Assembly (NCBI GenBank): GCA_038501625.1
Contig: JAZAYU010000001.1
Coordinates: 2,232,001-2,296,000, forward strand
Origin: Corbicula japonica
Taxonomy: Eukaryota; Mollusca; Bivalvia; Venerida; Cyrenidae
Direction of reading: 5' to 3'
Length of the DNA: 64,000 bases
A program made the position numbers and the translations under genes. Each line of letters starts with the position of its first letter. The stretch's first letter is position 1. The notes below the pieces were generated by a model. The model did not search any database and was not told the DNA's origin. It saw only the letters and a program-made list of their open reading frames with translations. This document shows positions 37,235-46,819 of the stretch, in pieces.

Positions 37235-37662
37235 TGTATTTTTCCTGCGAAACAGTATAGAAGAGAAATGAATTTTTAATGACATTGTCTGTCTGTGTTT
37301 TGTGTTCTTGCTGATTTGACTCAAGGTGCTGTGGTCTCGGTAAGTTCATTGAGTACCCGCCCTTTGGCTTTGCAATGCTATTAGCTTCTTATGTTTTATA
37401 TGTTTGTGTGCTTTTGCATGCAACATTGTTGAGCCGATGGGTGAGTTGGAGTTATTTCACAAAAACAACTTGTACTTGTTTTGTGATACGAGAACCTGTT
37501 GGGGCAAGTGTGAGGTTGGTGCACCGTTAACCTGGTTTTAACCACTAGTGGCAATTTGTTTTGCCACTGACCGTTCCAAGGCGGTAACCCCTCGGGTTCT
37601 CACTTTCGTTAATTGTTTGTGGAGTCCATTTTGAAACTGATTATTGTAATACCATGCTCTCT
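37235..37662 (+). repeat. Repeat A copy abutting the GT92-3 exon 1 fragment
   Basis: Near-identical to 24670-25110. It ends in CATGCTCTCTTTT, directly joined to GT92 exon 1 homology, so the 3' half of the pseudogene exon was lost at this junction. Confidence 0.85.
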
Positions 37663-37954
37663 TTTCATAATCAAACGATGGCACAACCGACTCAATTGTT
37701 TTGGCATATTTACTGCCGAACGTAATTCCGAGTGTCTTCTCTACAATTCTAGAGTGCGGTGCAAATTTTAACTGATCGAAAATTTGAATGCTTAACCATT
37801 TTGTCATATTGGAGGATAAAGAATACAAACAAATAATAATAGTTAATACTAGGAATATATAGTTATCGCAATATAACACGCCTGCAGCACTTTGATGTTC
37901 ATGGTGACATTCCACTGTATTTCAAGAAAACCCAGGCGTATATTAGGATACTAT

Positions 37955-38240
37955 ACTCGTATGTTCATGTTAATGTCAATGCAATCTGTGTTCAAAATCA
38001 TATCTTTAGCAACAGCTTTTAAATACTGATCGATTTATATCAACGGTGAATAATGTTTAATGTATATTGCGTTATAGGGAATCATTAGAAAATATTTATT
38101 TAATTAAAGAAATATTTTCGAGGTAATGAAACAATGTTACTAGAAATACTTTTTCAATAACAAATGTTAAAAACTTTAAAATATGTACATACATGCATTG
38201 TAGTGTATTAAGCTTTTAAATTTCAGTCAAAGTATATTTA
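37955..38240 (-). promoter_or_regulatory. upstream block shared by GT92-3, -4 and -5 (copy at GT92-3)
   Basis: AATCATATCTTTAGCAACAG, ATCAACGGTGAATAATGTTT and TTTTCGAGGTAATGAAAC recur upstream of GT92-4 (45250-45470) and GT92-5 (58015-58200). The block is conserved by duplication and may contain promoter elements. No TATA box or transcription start can be fixed by reading. Confidence 0.5.
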
Positions 38241-38411
38241 TTATAAATGAAACAAGAAAACAGTTGTAAAACATCTGCAAGCATCGTGATATTGAACTCT
38301 TCAAAAATTGTTTACGACTATAGGGCCAACCGTTCCCCAGTCTCATGGCTTATAAGCAAAATCTTAAAATATCTTATTATTAAAAAACCATTGGATAGAT
38401 TTTAACCAAAT

Positions 38412-38523
38412 CTGGCCTGAAGCATCTGATTGGCTGAAATGGCGACTGGTAGCCATTTCAGCCAATTAGATGCTTGAGATTTGAGACTAGTTTCCATGCT
38501 CAGTTTTATAACCTTGGGCACTG
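38412..38523. repeat. foldback MITE family F1, left-truncated copy
   Basis: AAGCATCTGATTGGCTGAAA and AGCCATTTCAGCCAATTAGA are followed by the complete right arm ending CAGTTTTATAACCTTGGG. Confidence 0.85.
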
Positions 38524-38689
38524 GCCATTTGGTTTGTTATTAATGAAATATTTAGTCACTTTCAGACGAGGTTGGGTATCTGATGCCCCCTCGGTCCAAA
38601 GGCTGATACTATGATATTCTATGATATGCTGTTTTACAAATTATTAACTAACCATGCCCGTATTATTTGCTGTTAAAATGGTTTTAAAT

Positions 38690-39030
38690 AAAAAGTGAAC
38701 TATGCTTATCAGGAATGGTCATATCCAGCAGACACAGCCACCCCTACGCAGCGAAAAAGAAGAGATGGAGAGAGAGCATGTTGGTTAAGTATGTCAATTC
38801 CAATAAGACGCCACAAACAATTTACGAATAAGGGAACCCTTAGGGTTACTGCCTTGGAACGGTCAGTGGCAAAACAAATTGCCACTAGGGGGTTAAACCA
38901 GGTTCTAGGGTGCACCAACCTCACTCTTATCCCAACAGGTTCTCATATCATGAAACAAGTACAAGTTGTCTTTGTGAAATAACTCCAACCAACCCATCAG
39001 CTCAACAATGTTGCATGCAAAAACACATAA
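38690..39030 (-). repeat. Repeat A, reverse-orientation copy
   Basis: Runs from ATGCTTATCAGGAATGGTCA through GAACGGTCAGTGGCAAAACA to AACAATGTTGCATGCAAAAA. The 95-codon frame inside it is repeat-derived. Confidence 0.9.
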
Positions 39031-39539
39031 ATGTTACAATGTGCTAAGATTGTGTTAAATTTACAAATACTGGCAATAATCTATTTTGGTCTATTAAAAT
39101 GTATTGTGACGTTTTAAAATAACATAAATTAAATATGTTTCGGGCATTCTATTTGTCAACTTATTTTTTTCTACTTTTTAAACCTGACTCCCTCGTAATT
39201 TAATAAGAGACGAGCTCGCCAGTCTTATTGAAATTAACGTTTGCAAGACAAAATAAAACCATTATCGCTTTTAATGAACATAGAACTTTTTTGAAGATCG
39301 TATTATGACAATTATACTTTATGGCCATGTCGAAACCTGTTATTTGGAGATCTAATTAATAAACTAAAGAAAATAAAGGGCAATATTATTTTCTCCACGT
39401 TATTCGGGAAAATTATCTGTAAATTAAAAATAGAAAGGTTACCAACATGGTATTCTACAGCGCTCTGCATTCCTGGTTATCAACCAATCTAGAGTTGATC
39501 GTAATGCTTACCACTTTAGTTGAACGACGGTGGCGGGGG

Positions 39540-40020
39540 TTTTATATGGAGTTATTTTACCAAGACAACGTGTGCTTGTTTTTTTTTATATGAGACGATG
39601 TTGGGGCAAGTGTGGGTTGGTGAACCATAGAACCTGGTTTAAACCCCTAAACCTAGTTTAGTCCCCCAAATTGTTTTGCCACTGACCGTTACTAGGCGTT
39701 AACCCCTCTGGTTCTCGTTTTAATCGTTTAATCGTTTGTAACAACTTTTTAAAAACTGATTATTGGATAACCTTGTTCTTTTCTCTCTACATTTTGTCTT
39801 TTTGGGAAGGCCGTGTCTGCTGGATATTGCTGTACCTGATATGTATATTTCTCTTGTTTATTGCTGTAGTGAAATAACTCCAACCCACCTATCTACTCGA
39901 CAATGTTGCATGCAAAAGTACACAAACACATAGAACATAAGAAGCTAATAGCATTGTCAAGCAAAAGGGAGGGTACTCAATGACCTTACAGAGGCCAGAG
40001 TCCCTGGAATCAAGAACAAA
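39540..40020. repeat. two Repeat A fragments, tail to tail
   Basis: A + oriented fragment (TTGTTTTGCCACTGACCGTT, ends near 39870) is joined to a - oriented one (CAATGTTGCATGCAAAAGTA to AGAGTCCCTGGAATCAAGAA). The join is at GTAGTGAAATAACTCCAACC. Confidence 0.8.
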
Positions 40021-40084
40021 ACGGGGATAGAAGAAACAGTTCGAGCTTCTACTTTCATTTACACTAAACACGTGAATTGATGTA

Positions 40085-40271
40085 TAGAAGAATATGCTTA
40101 TGAAACAAATAACGGACTGGGACAGAGCTGTATATTTTATAAGAGACAGTAAATATATAAGAGAATTACATTTTAATGACCATAATCTATCTGATTTCAC
40201 AAAAACTAGTATCATTTTAGTAACGCGAAGGATTTTCTTACTGGTGACGTTAACTGGCTATACATCACACT
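40085..40271 (+). other. 3' flank of GT92-4, left of the LINE insertion
   Basis: Aligns with 53941-54120 beside GT92-5 (AATAACGGACT, AGACAGTAAATATATAAGAG, TGACCATAATCTATCTGA). Homology stops at CATCACACT and resumes at about 42641 after the LINE. Confidence 0.8.
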
Positions 40272-40590
40272 AGTAAGTAAGTAAGTGAGTGAGTGAGTGA
40301 GTGAGTGAGTGAGTGGGTGGGTGGGTGGGTGGGTGGGTGAGTGAGTGAGTGAGTGAGTGAGTGAGTGTGTGAGTGAGTGAGTGAGTGAGTGAGTGAGTGA
40401 GTGAGTGAGTGAGTGAGTGAGTGAGTGAGTGAGTGAGTGAGTGAGTGAGTGAGTGAGTGAGTGAGTGAGTGAGTGAGTGAGTGAGTGAGTGAGTGAGTGA
40501 GTCAGTCAGTCAGTCAGTCAGTCAGTCAGTCAGTCAGTCAGTCAGTCAGTCAGTCAGTCAGTCAGTCAGTAAATTCTTTATTTATAGAGG

Positions 40591-40636
<46 letters not shown>

Positions 40637-40735
40637 GAGTAAGTCAGTAAGTAAGTGAGTAAGTGAGTAAGTAAGTCAGTAAGTAAGTCAGTTAGTAAGT
40701 CAGTAAGTAAGTCAGTAAATTCTTTATTTATAGAG
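40272..40735. repeat. tetranucleotide microsatellites at the LINE tail
   Basis: GTGA tetramers (with a GTGG patch) pass into GTCA tetramers, then AAATTCTTTATTTATAGAGG, then GTAA/GTCA tetramers, then the same AAATTCTTTATTTATAGAGG phrase again. The twice-seen phrase is the reverse complement of a LINE 3' end (CTATAAATAAAGAATTT). The tail with its last LINE bases was therefore duplicated and expanded. Confidence 0.9.
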
Positions 40736-41037
40736 GGTGACATATTTAGCAATAAACTAATCTTCCATATGGCCCTACTTACAAGTATTAACATAAACAG
40801 ATTAAGATAAACACGATGATCATAAATAAAACAACATCACAAAACACAATATGATATTATAATAAGAAATGAAACTGCAAATAATGTATCTGTGTTAATG
40901 TTTAGGTGTTGCATTTAATGGGTAGGTGCGTGCATGTGTGTGCGTGCGTGTGAGTGAGCGTGTGTGTGGGTGTGCGAGTGTGTGTGCGAGGCCTATGTGA
41001 GTGCGTTTGCGCAAGGAAGAACTGAATATTTAAAAAA

Positions 41038-41310
41038 AAGTAATATATGCATGTCAGGAATCGCCACACTCAAAAAACACAGCCTCCCCACGCAACAAAA
41101 AAGAAGACAGGAAGAGAGAGAGAGCATGTTTTATATAAGTATGTCAATTCAAAAAGGACGCCACAAACAATTAACGAAGAAGAGAACCTTTTTGGATACC
41201 GCCTTGGAACGGGGTTTAAACCAGGTTCAAGGGTGCACCAACCTCACACTTGCCCCAACAGGTTCTCGTATCACAAAACAAGTACAAGTTGTCTTGGTGA
41301 AATAATAAGA
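41038..41310 (-). repeat. Repeat A copy inside the LINE 3' UTR
   Basis: Runs from ATGCATGTCAGGAATCGCCA through GTTTAAACCAGGTTCAAGGG to ACAAGTTGTCTTGGTGAAAT. The frames of 92 and 113 codons in it are repeat-derived. Confidence 0.85.
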
Positions 41311-41457
41311 AATTTGAGTACATAAATCAATAATACACAATGCATTTTTATATACATGCATTAACACATTTCTGTGTCATTAAGGCAATATTTTACATTT
41401 TTTCTTATCTTAACATCAAAATGTGAACATAAAATATAAAAGGAACTAATCAATGAA

Positions 41458-42638
41458 TCATCCATTCCACTTTAGATACAAAGATTTAAAGTTGTCTACA
41501 GTAGAAGCATCTTTTATTTCTTTAGGAATTCTGTTCCATAAACAACTGCCTGAATAAAGTAAACTATTTTTATATAATTCTAAGTGTGGCATTGGAATAC
41601 AAAAATTATGGTTAATATGGGATCGTAATGTATAATTTTCGAATTGTAATCGGTCACGAGGAACATACATATTGCAAATATAATTAGGTAAGACATTGAG
41701 GGCTACTTTATACATACAAACAGCTTTTTTAAAAATAAGTCTTTGATCAAACCTTTGAATATCTAATTTTTGCAGAGCTGAGTCAAAATCAATGTATTCA
41801 TTGCCTAAGATGGTTCTACATGCTCTTTTCTGTAATACTTTTCGAGTTACTGTATTTCCCCATAATATAGAACAATAATCTAAGTGTGGTTGTACATATG
41901 CCTTGTAAAACAATGTTCTAGAATTAATTGGAAGGAAGTCCTTAATTTTTGACAGAAGCCAAATGCAAGAGGATATTTTTCTGCACATTACTTTTACATG
42001 GAAATCCCATTTTAAGTCATTTTGAAAATTGACTCCCAATATTTTTTCACATGAACTTTGATCAATTTTAAAATCTTTGTAGAATAAAGAGATCTGATCG
42101 CTTTCAAAGCAAAGTTGTGTTGAAATAAACATTACTTTGGTTTTATCAGTATTGATTTGCATGCCATCGGTTGCACACCATTTTTGTAAACTAAAAAGAG
42201 CTGCATTTAAATTAGATTCTAGAATACTCTTATCACTTTGAATATCATAAATGGTTGTATCATCAGCATAAAGATCGATTGAACAAATTGTGTGCCTGAT
42301 AGCAAGAGGAAGGTCGTTTATAAATATAAGAAAAACCAAAGCACCAAGAATAGATCCCTGAGGCACACCGCAAGTTAAAATTTCTTCACGACTAGAGAGC
42401 TGGTTGTTAATTTGCACTCGCTGATGGCGATTTGACAAGTAGGACCTAAACCATTCGATGCTTGAATTGTTGCATTTGTAAATTTTAAGTTTCTTGATAA
42501 GAATATCGTGATCAACTTAATCGAATGCCTTTTTAAAGTCCACTAATAATGCGCCAATGACTTTGCCTTCGTTTATAGCTCTGAGCCAAGTTTCCCTTAG
42601 ATATGCCAGTGCAGTTTCGGTTGAATATACACTCAACA
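41458..42638 (-). pseudogene. LINE reverse transcriptase, C-terminal two thirds, one nonsense codon
   Basis: Non-LTR retrotransposon reverse transcriptase, which copies element RNA at the target site. The readable frame starts mid-protein (STETALAYLRETWLRAI), then shows LVDFKKAFD followed by a TAA where the family has a residue before VDHDILIKKL. The next 326 codons are open and contain GVPQGSILGALVFLIFINDL, the catalytic YADDTTIY box, INTDKTKVMFIS, the thumb-like region (ILGVNFQNDLKWDFHV), PHLDYCSILWGN and a C-terminal part ending LYLKWNG. The N-terminal part and any endonuclease are absent because of 5' truncation. Apart from the stop the frame is clean, so the insertion is fairly young. 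It cannot act autonomously. Confidence 0.93.
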
Positions 42639-42800
42639 ATCCACACTTTTATTTGCATACAAGAAATATTTCTCAAACAAATGCTTTCCGAAAATTATAA
42701 AATTAACTTTAATTTTCGGAGTTATTTATTAAATGAGCTTTAATTAACAACTGGAAACTTTACACTGCTTGATACAAGTTTTTACACGAATAGAAATCTT

Positions 42801-45154
42801 CTATTTGTTAACAATTCTGAGTCCGAGATCTGACCACACTTTCTGTACATTCCTTATCAAAGTCTGACCAAATTTGTTTGGAACGATTGTATCAACAATT
42901 CTATCTTTGAGGGGATAATTGTCGTTGCCAAGGTTCCTGTAATGATGGAGATGAGCTATGTCTAACGAGACTACCTCTAATGCATGGCCTTCGGAGATTC
43001 CAGGTACATCGTGAATCATTAATTTCGTCACTAATGACGTTCTTGCGATATATTTACATCTATTTTTTGGCGGGAAGACGTAATTCTCATGATGAACTTT
43101 CTGTAGACTGGTCAACTTTAATTTATCTGCTAAGTCTCCGTTTGGCACTGTAACATTGGTATTGTTCCACTCCTTATGGAAGAACACGTTCCTGAATAAG
43201 TACGCTGCAGACTTCTGATTTAACTTTTGCAACATTTCATTCCAGTTGTTAGTATCTTTAGAATAAGGTATTATGAATTCGTCGAGGTCGATATTTACGA
43301 TGAACTCCGATTCATTCCAATTTCTATACAAACAATCGTGTAAAGCTGCAACTTGACCGCAGTAATGTATTTCATCGTGTATCATATTTAAATGATCGAC
43401 CTTGATAGGTAATTGCCACTGGAAAATATCTACCACGCCTCGCTCTGAGTAATAGTACAAAACTCTTCGAACATCATTTGCGATTGAGTAATTGTACACT
43501 ATGAATTTTTCTGCTCCAAGGATTTTATTTAATTCTATCCACTCAATTAATTGAGAGACGTCAGAGTAATTATATTGAATTGGCCTCAGACAGACTGTGA
43601 AGTTGCGCTTCTTTTCCCGGGATGTTATAGTAACCGGCTGCATCAAATTTAGCGGACTTTCACAACGGTTGGCCGCCAACGAAATGTAAGAAGGCAAATT
43701 CGACGACGGACATTTGCAATGATATAAAACAGCACCATATCTGAAACGAAAAGCTAGACTAAAGCGAGTGTTATAATTCCACGGTTCGGTGTACCTTTAA
43801 TTATCAGCCTGAGTCTGATTTTTACAATGGACGCAACCTCATTTTAAACTTGAGCATTGATGCCATTTTTAATTGAAGCCAGTATTTTTCCTACACCTAG
43901 TTTGTAATCTTGATATGAATATTACTGTAGTATCATTTAATTTTACGGGGACGAATTTTCGCGCAAATCCCGTAAATAACGATTTCGCGAGGGCATAAAT
44001 TCGCACAATTGTATTTTTCTATAGAGAAACACTGTTTATTGCTTTAATTTCGCTGGGGTTGAATTTCGCGCTCTTGCCGAAATACGCGAAAATAAAACCC
44101 GCGCGAAATAAAATGATTTAACAGTATATGCGCATGCATTGCTTTCTATAAACAACAAATATAGAAATAAGAAAGACAACATATGTGGTGTCATCTTGAT
44201 GTGTAACAAGAGGTAATAAACCGATGTTGAAGAGCCGGGTGGTGATATTGGAAGATCATTATCGGCCGAGAGATGTTTCTATTTGTAGATACAGATTCAA
44301 AGACAAGTACAATGTGCATCTCGCAAGTTGTTCAACCAATAAAAGGGGAAGAAAATTTACACACCGACTTGAACCTACTGATTATCGGCTTTTAAATCGA
44401 CACATATATACTGGAAAAGTAGAATATGCAATAAATTATAGATATTTCGGAGGTAGTCCCGCGCTAGTTTCGTTGCAAATGGTCATATTTATACAGATCT
44501 AATTTCCATCGTTCAAACAGAAAATTCAGTACGGTCATACATAAATTGTTTTGAAAAGCAAATGATTATGTTACGGCATAACTAATTTTGGCATAAATGC
44601 AAACCATGTTTTCCTCGTTAATTAAATAGCAACAAATGTAACATTTAGAATATTTCATACCGATGTCCATGATCTTCTGCAAGCCTTGTTGTTGTTGCAG
44701 CTGACTGCTCCATGCTAACTGTTTTGTCTTCCATATCAAACCAACACTGGCAATACATGGTCAACTTCTGCTGTGTCTGTATCCCTATAATGACAACATC
44801 CCGAGTTTCTCCATTCCGATACGCTGAAAACACATAAGCGTCCTTTTCCTGGTTAACTGGATACCAAACTTCTCCAATCTTCAGCTGGGTCGGAAACTCA
44901 ATGCCCGTACAGTTGGAGAGAACATAAGCATAGGATGGCACAACAGACTCAATTGTTTTGGCATCTTTTCTTCCGAACATAATTCCGAGTATCTTCTCTA
45001 CAATTTTAAAGTCAGGTGCAAATTTTAGCTGATCGAAAACTTTAATTCTTGACCATTTTGTCATATATGAGGATAAAGAATAATAACAAATAATAATAGT
45101 CACGAAGGAAAAAGTTAGAGCAATATAACACGCCTGCAGCACTTTGATGTTCAT
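42801..45154 (-). CDS. GT92-4: complete GT92-family glycosyltransferase (477 aa)
   Basis: Golgi type II glycosyltransferase of family GT92, with donor and acceptor unknown (galactose transfer in characterised animal members). Exon 1 is 45154-44661, ending CATCG|GTATGA. Exon 2 is 43740-42801, starting after TTTCAG. The phase-2 intron splits Arg165, followed by YGAVLYHCKCPSS. I chose MNIKVLQAC as the start because the in-frame codon where GT92-5 has an earlier ATG is TTG here. Features are a membrane anchor at about residues 6-27, a stem with MFGRKDAKTIESVVPSYAYV, the block WYPVNQEKDAYVFSAY, then FTVCLRPIQYNYSD, LIEWIELNKILGAEKFIVYN, the metal-binding DLD in NIDLDEFIIP (Asp316, Asp318) and a late LHHYRNLGND. 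It shares flanks with GT92-3 and GT92-5, and its intron carries a MITE. No lesion is seen. Confidence 0.94.
43922..44130. repeat. MITE in the GT92-4 intron
   Basis: The left end ACTGTAGTATCATTTAATTT is mirrored by AAATGATTTAACAGTAT on the right. The interior is CGCG-rich (GAATTTTCGCG, TTTCGCGAGGG, CCCGCGCGAAAT). GCGAAAT-rich MITEs of this style are common in bivalve DNA. The intron remains spliceable by inspection. Confidence 0.75.
44160..44515 (-). other. intron block shared with GT92-3
   Basis: Aligned with 30184-30545. On the + strand it contains a 92-codon open frame (44224-44502) that is not preserved in the GT92-3 copy and resembles no known protein, so I do not call it a gene. Confidence 0.7.
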
Positions 45155-45249
45155 GGTAGACAATTCACTGTTTTTCCAAAGAAACTGATGTTATCCAAAA
45201 ACATGAACACTATATTTCAAGAAAACTCGTACACTAGTTTACTGTATTC

Positions 45250-45470
45250 GTGTGTAAGTCAATGCAATCTGTTTTCAAAATCATACCTTTAGTAACAGCT
45301 TTTAAATACTGGTCTATTTATATCAACGGTGATTAATGTTCATTTAAGGAAAACTATTTTCGAGGTGATGAAACACTTGTATTTGACAACAATAAATTGT
45401 TCAAAACTTAAAATTATGTACATTCATGCATTGCAATGTTTGAAGCTTTTAAACATCTGTCAAACCTATT
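45250..45470 (-). promoter_or_regulatory. upstream block shared by GT92-3, -4 and -5 (copy at GT92-4)
   Basis: Contains AAAATCATACCTTTAGTAAC, ATCAACGGTGATTAATGTT and TTTTCGAGGTGATGAAAC about 100-300 bp upstream of the GT92-4 ATG. Promoter content is inferred from position and conservation only. Confidence 0.5.
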
Positions 45471-45582
45471 GTGACCTGGCTTTGTTCGGCGCACGACATA
45501 CGTCGTCCATCGTCCTTCAACCATTTGCTTCAAACAACATCGCCTCTGAAAACACTGATAGATTTTATTCAAGTTTTACCTA

Positions 45583-46215
45583 AAGCCTGTCTCACACAGA
45601 ACACGGTTGGGCACACGGTTCAAATACGGTATACTCGGTTATACACGGGTTGACTGGTACGAGTATTGAGCTCCAACCGTGCCTGGGGATGAGTTAGTAT
45701 GACTTAGACTCGAATATGTACGAACAAAGCACGGATATACTCGGTCAAGCAAGGTTTGTCACGGTTTGAACACGATTTGCAAACGATTTTCATACGATTG
45801 TTGTACAGTTCCAAGTACGGTCTAGTACGGTCTGTTCGATTAAACACGACTTTTACTCGATTAACTGGACATTTACAGGGTTTACATACGGTCCCACCGA
45901 CTTTTGTTCGATACGATTTATATACGATATTGACACGGTTGAGCTCACTCGTGGAGTGAACTTCATGTGCGGTTGTATATACGGTCTCGTAAGGTCTCAC
46001 ACGGTCTCTCACGGTCTTGTACGATCGCTTATACGATCATACACGGACATTGCACCCGTGTCAGTTTAAAAGTTTAAAAAATCATACACGGCTTTCACGA
46101 ATACACTCGAATGGCCCGGGTGTAACTCGGATAAGGCCACGGTTGGTTCGGTTGTATGTACGGTTTACACGGGTGGCCAACCGTATAAGCCGTGTGTTCT
46201 GTGCGAGACAGGCTT
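45583..46215. mobile_element. TIR element built of CGGT/CGAT-rich sub-repeats
   Basis: The ends AAGCCTGTCTCACACAGAAC and the mirror of GTGTTCTGTGCGAGACAGGC form ~25-bp TIRs, extended by ACACGGTTG against CCAACCGT. The 630-bp interior is packed with short units such as TACGGT, CACGGT, ACGATT and TCGATT in many variants. TAAAG stands on both sides and may be the target duplication. Open frames inside reflect the sub-repeats only. Confidence 0.75.
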
Positions 46216-46819
46216 AAAGCATCCTTGCATTGAACTATTTAAGTGTAAAGCATTAATCACATGATTTTGGAGTAATAGAAAATACATGTATTTAAATAAT
46301 TCATGCCAAAATCTAGCGATGTTCCTCGTGCAAGATCCTACGGGGGTTATATCTCACATCTTGTTCGCTTTTCAAGAGCTTGCAATGACGTTAATGATTT
46401 CAATGAACGTAATCTTTGCATAACAGAAAAATTTTTAAAACAAGGATATCGGTCTCGTAAATTAAGGGAAACCTTTTACAAGTCACCGATACCCAGACTT
46501 AATTAAAAAAAGGTGCAGTTTAAAATCACTATTGCAACAAGGTATTTCACAGCCAGTTTTTTTTTTAAAGGAGATTTAATTTATAAACTTAAGAAACTGA
46601 AAGGCAATATTAATTTCTCTTGGTTATTCGTAAAAACCATTTGTAAATTCAAAAGAAAAGTTACATTTTGATATTCTACCGCGCTCTGCTGGCCTAGTGA
46701 TTATCCCATCTACAGTTGATCGTTATGCTTATCTCTTTGGTAGCACGACGGTTAGCAGGGTTTTGAGAGTTTATGAGGGTTAATAAAAATCCATTTTTCT
46801 TTAACAAAAAATAGAAAAA
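46216..46819. other. spacer, nothing recognised
   Basis: Its right part (GGAGATTTAATTTATAAACT to CTACAGTTGATCGTTATGCT) recurs at about 39350-39545, and its last portion at about 49980-50050. It is therefore repeat flank or a longer form of Repeat A. Confidence 0.5.

Larger units (their letters stand above)
25777..37912 (-). pseudogene. GT92-3: shattered GT92 glycosyltransferase pseudogene
   Basis: Five segments on the - strand reconstruct the layout of a GT92-4/5-like gene. They are: exon 1 fragment 37912-37663; intron-homologous DNA 30545-30165; exon 2 part A 30164-29826; part B 28549-28060; part C 25877-25777. Lesions: exon 1 hits a stop soon after MNIKVLQACYIA because of a frameshift, and its 3' half is replaced by Repeat A. 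Part A has an in-frame stop after YNYSDVSQ-like sequence and a one-base deletion at the GAEK motif. Part B keeps DLDEFIIP but lacks one codon before it and has a TAA just after VTVPNGD. Parts A and B are split by a probable solo LTR, and parts B and C by about 2.2 kb of other DNA. Part C encodes the C-terminus (VPDKVGHALISNVQKVWSQL) and a stop. Assigning all segments to one locus is inference from order and strand. Confidence 0.85.
40272..42640 (-). mobile_element. 5'-truncated LINE (non-LTR retrotransposon) inserted downstream of GT92-4
   Basis: From right to left it contains: the truncated 5' end at about 42640, the reverse-transcriptase frame, a 3' UTR, an internal Repeat A insertion (41038-41310), a TG/CG-rich simple repeat (about 40920-41000), the 3' end (GTCACCCTCTATAAATAAAG) and a microsatellite tail. 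The empty site at 54118-54160 next to GT92-5 shows both borders. ACACT flanks the element on each side and is a likely target duplication. Confidence 0.8.

Noticed and set aside
38695..38982. 95-codon frame, and similar frames at 41.0-41.3 kb and 46.8 kb
   Set aside because: All lie in Repeat A and share its nucleotide sequence with shifting frames. The similarity comes from the repeat, not from a protein.
40260..40580. Tetranucleotide array considered as a CRISPR-like or satellite array
   Set aside because: It is a pure 4-bp microsatellite with no spacers, and it sits at a LINE 3' tail.
44224..44502. 92-codon + strand frame inside the GT92-4 intron
   Set aside because: The homologous intron block of GT92-3 does not preserve the frame, and no family is recognised.
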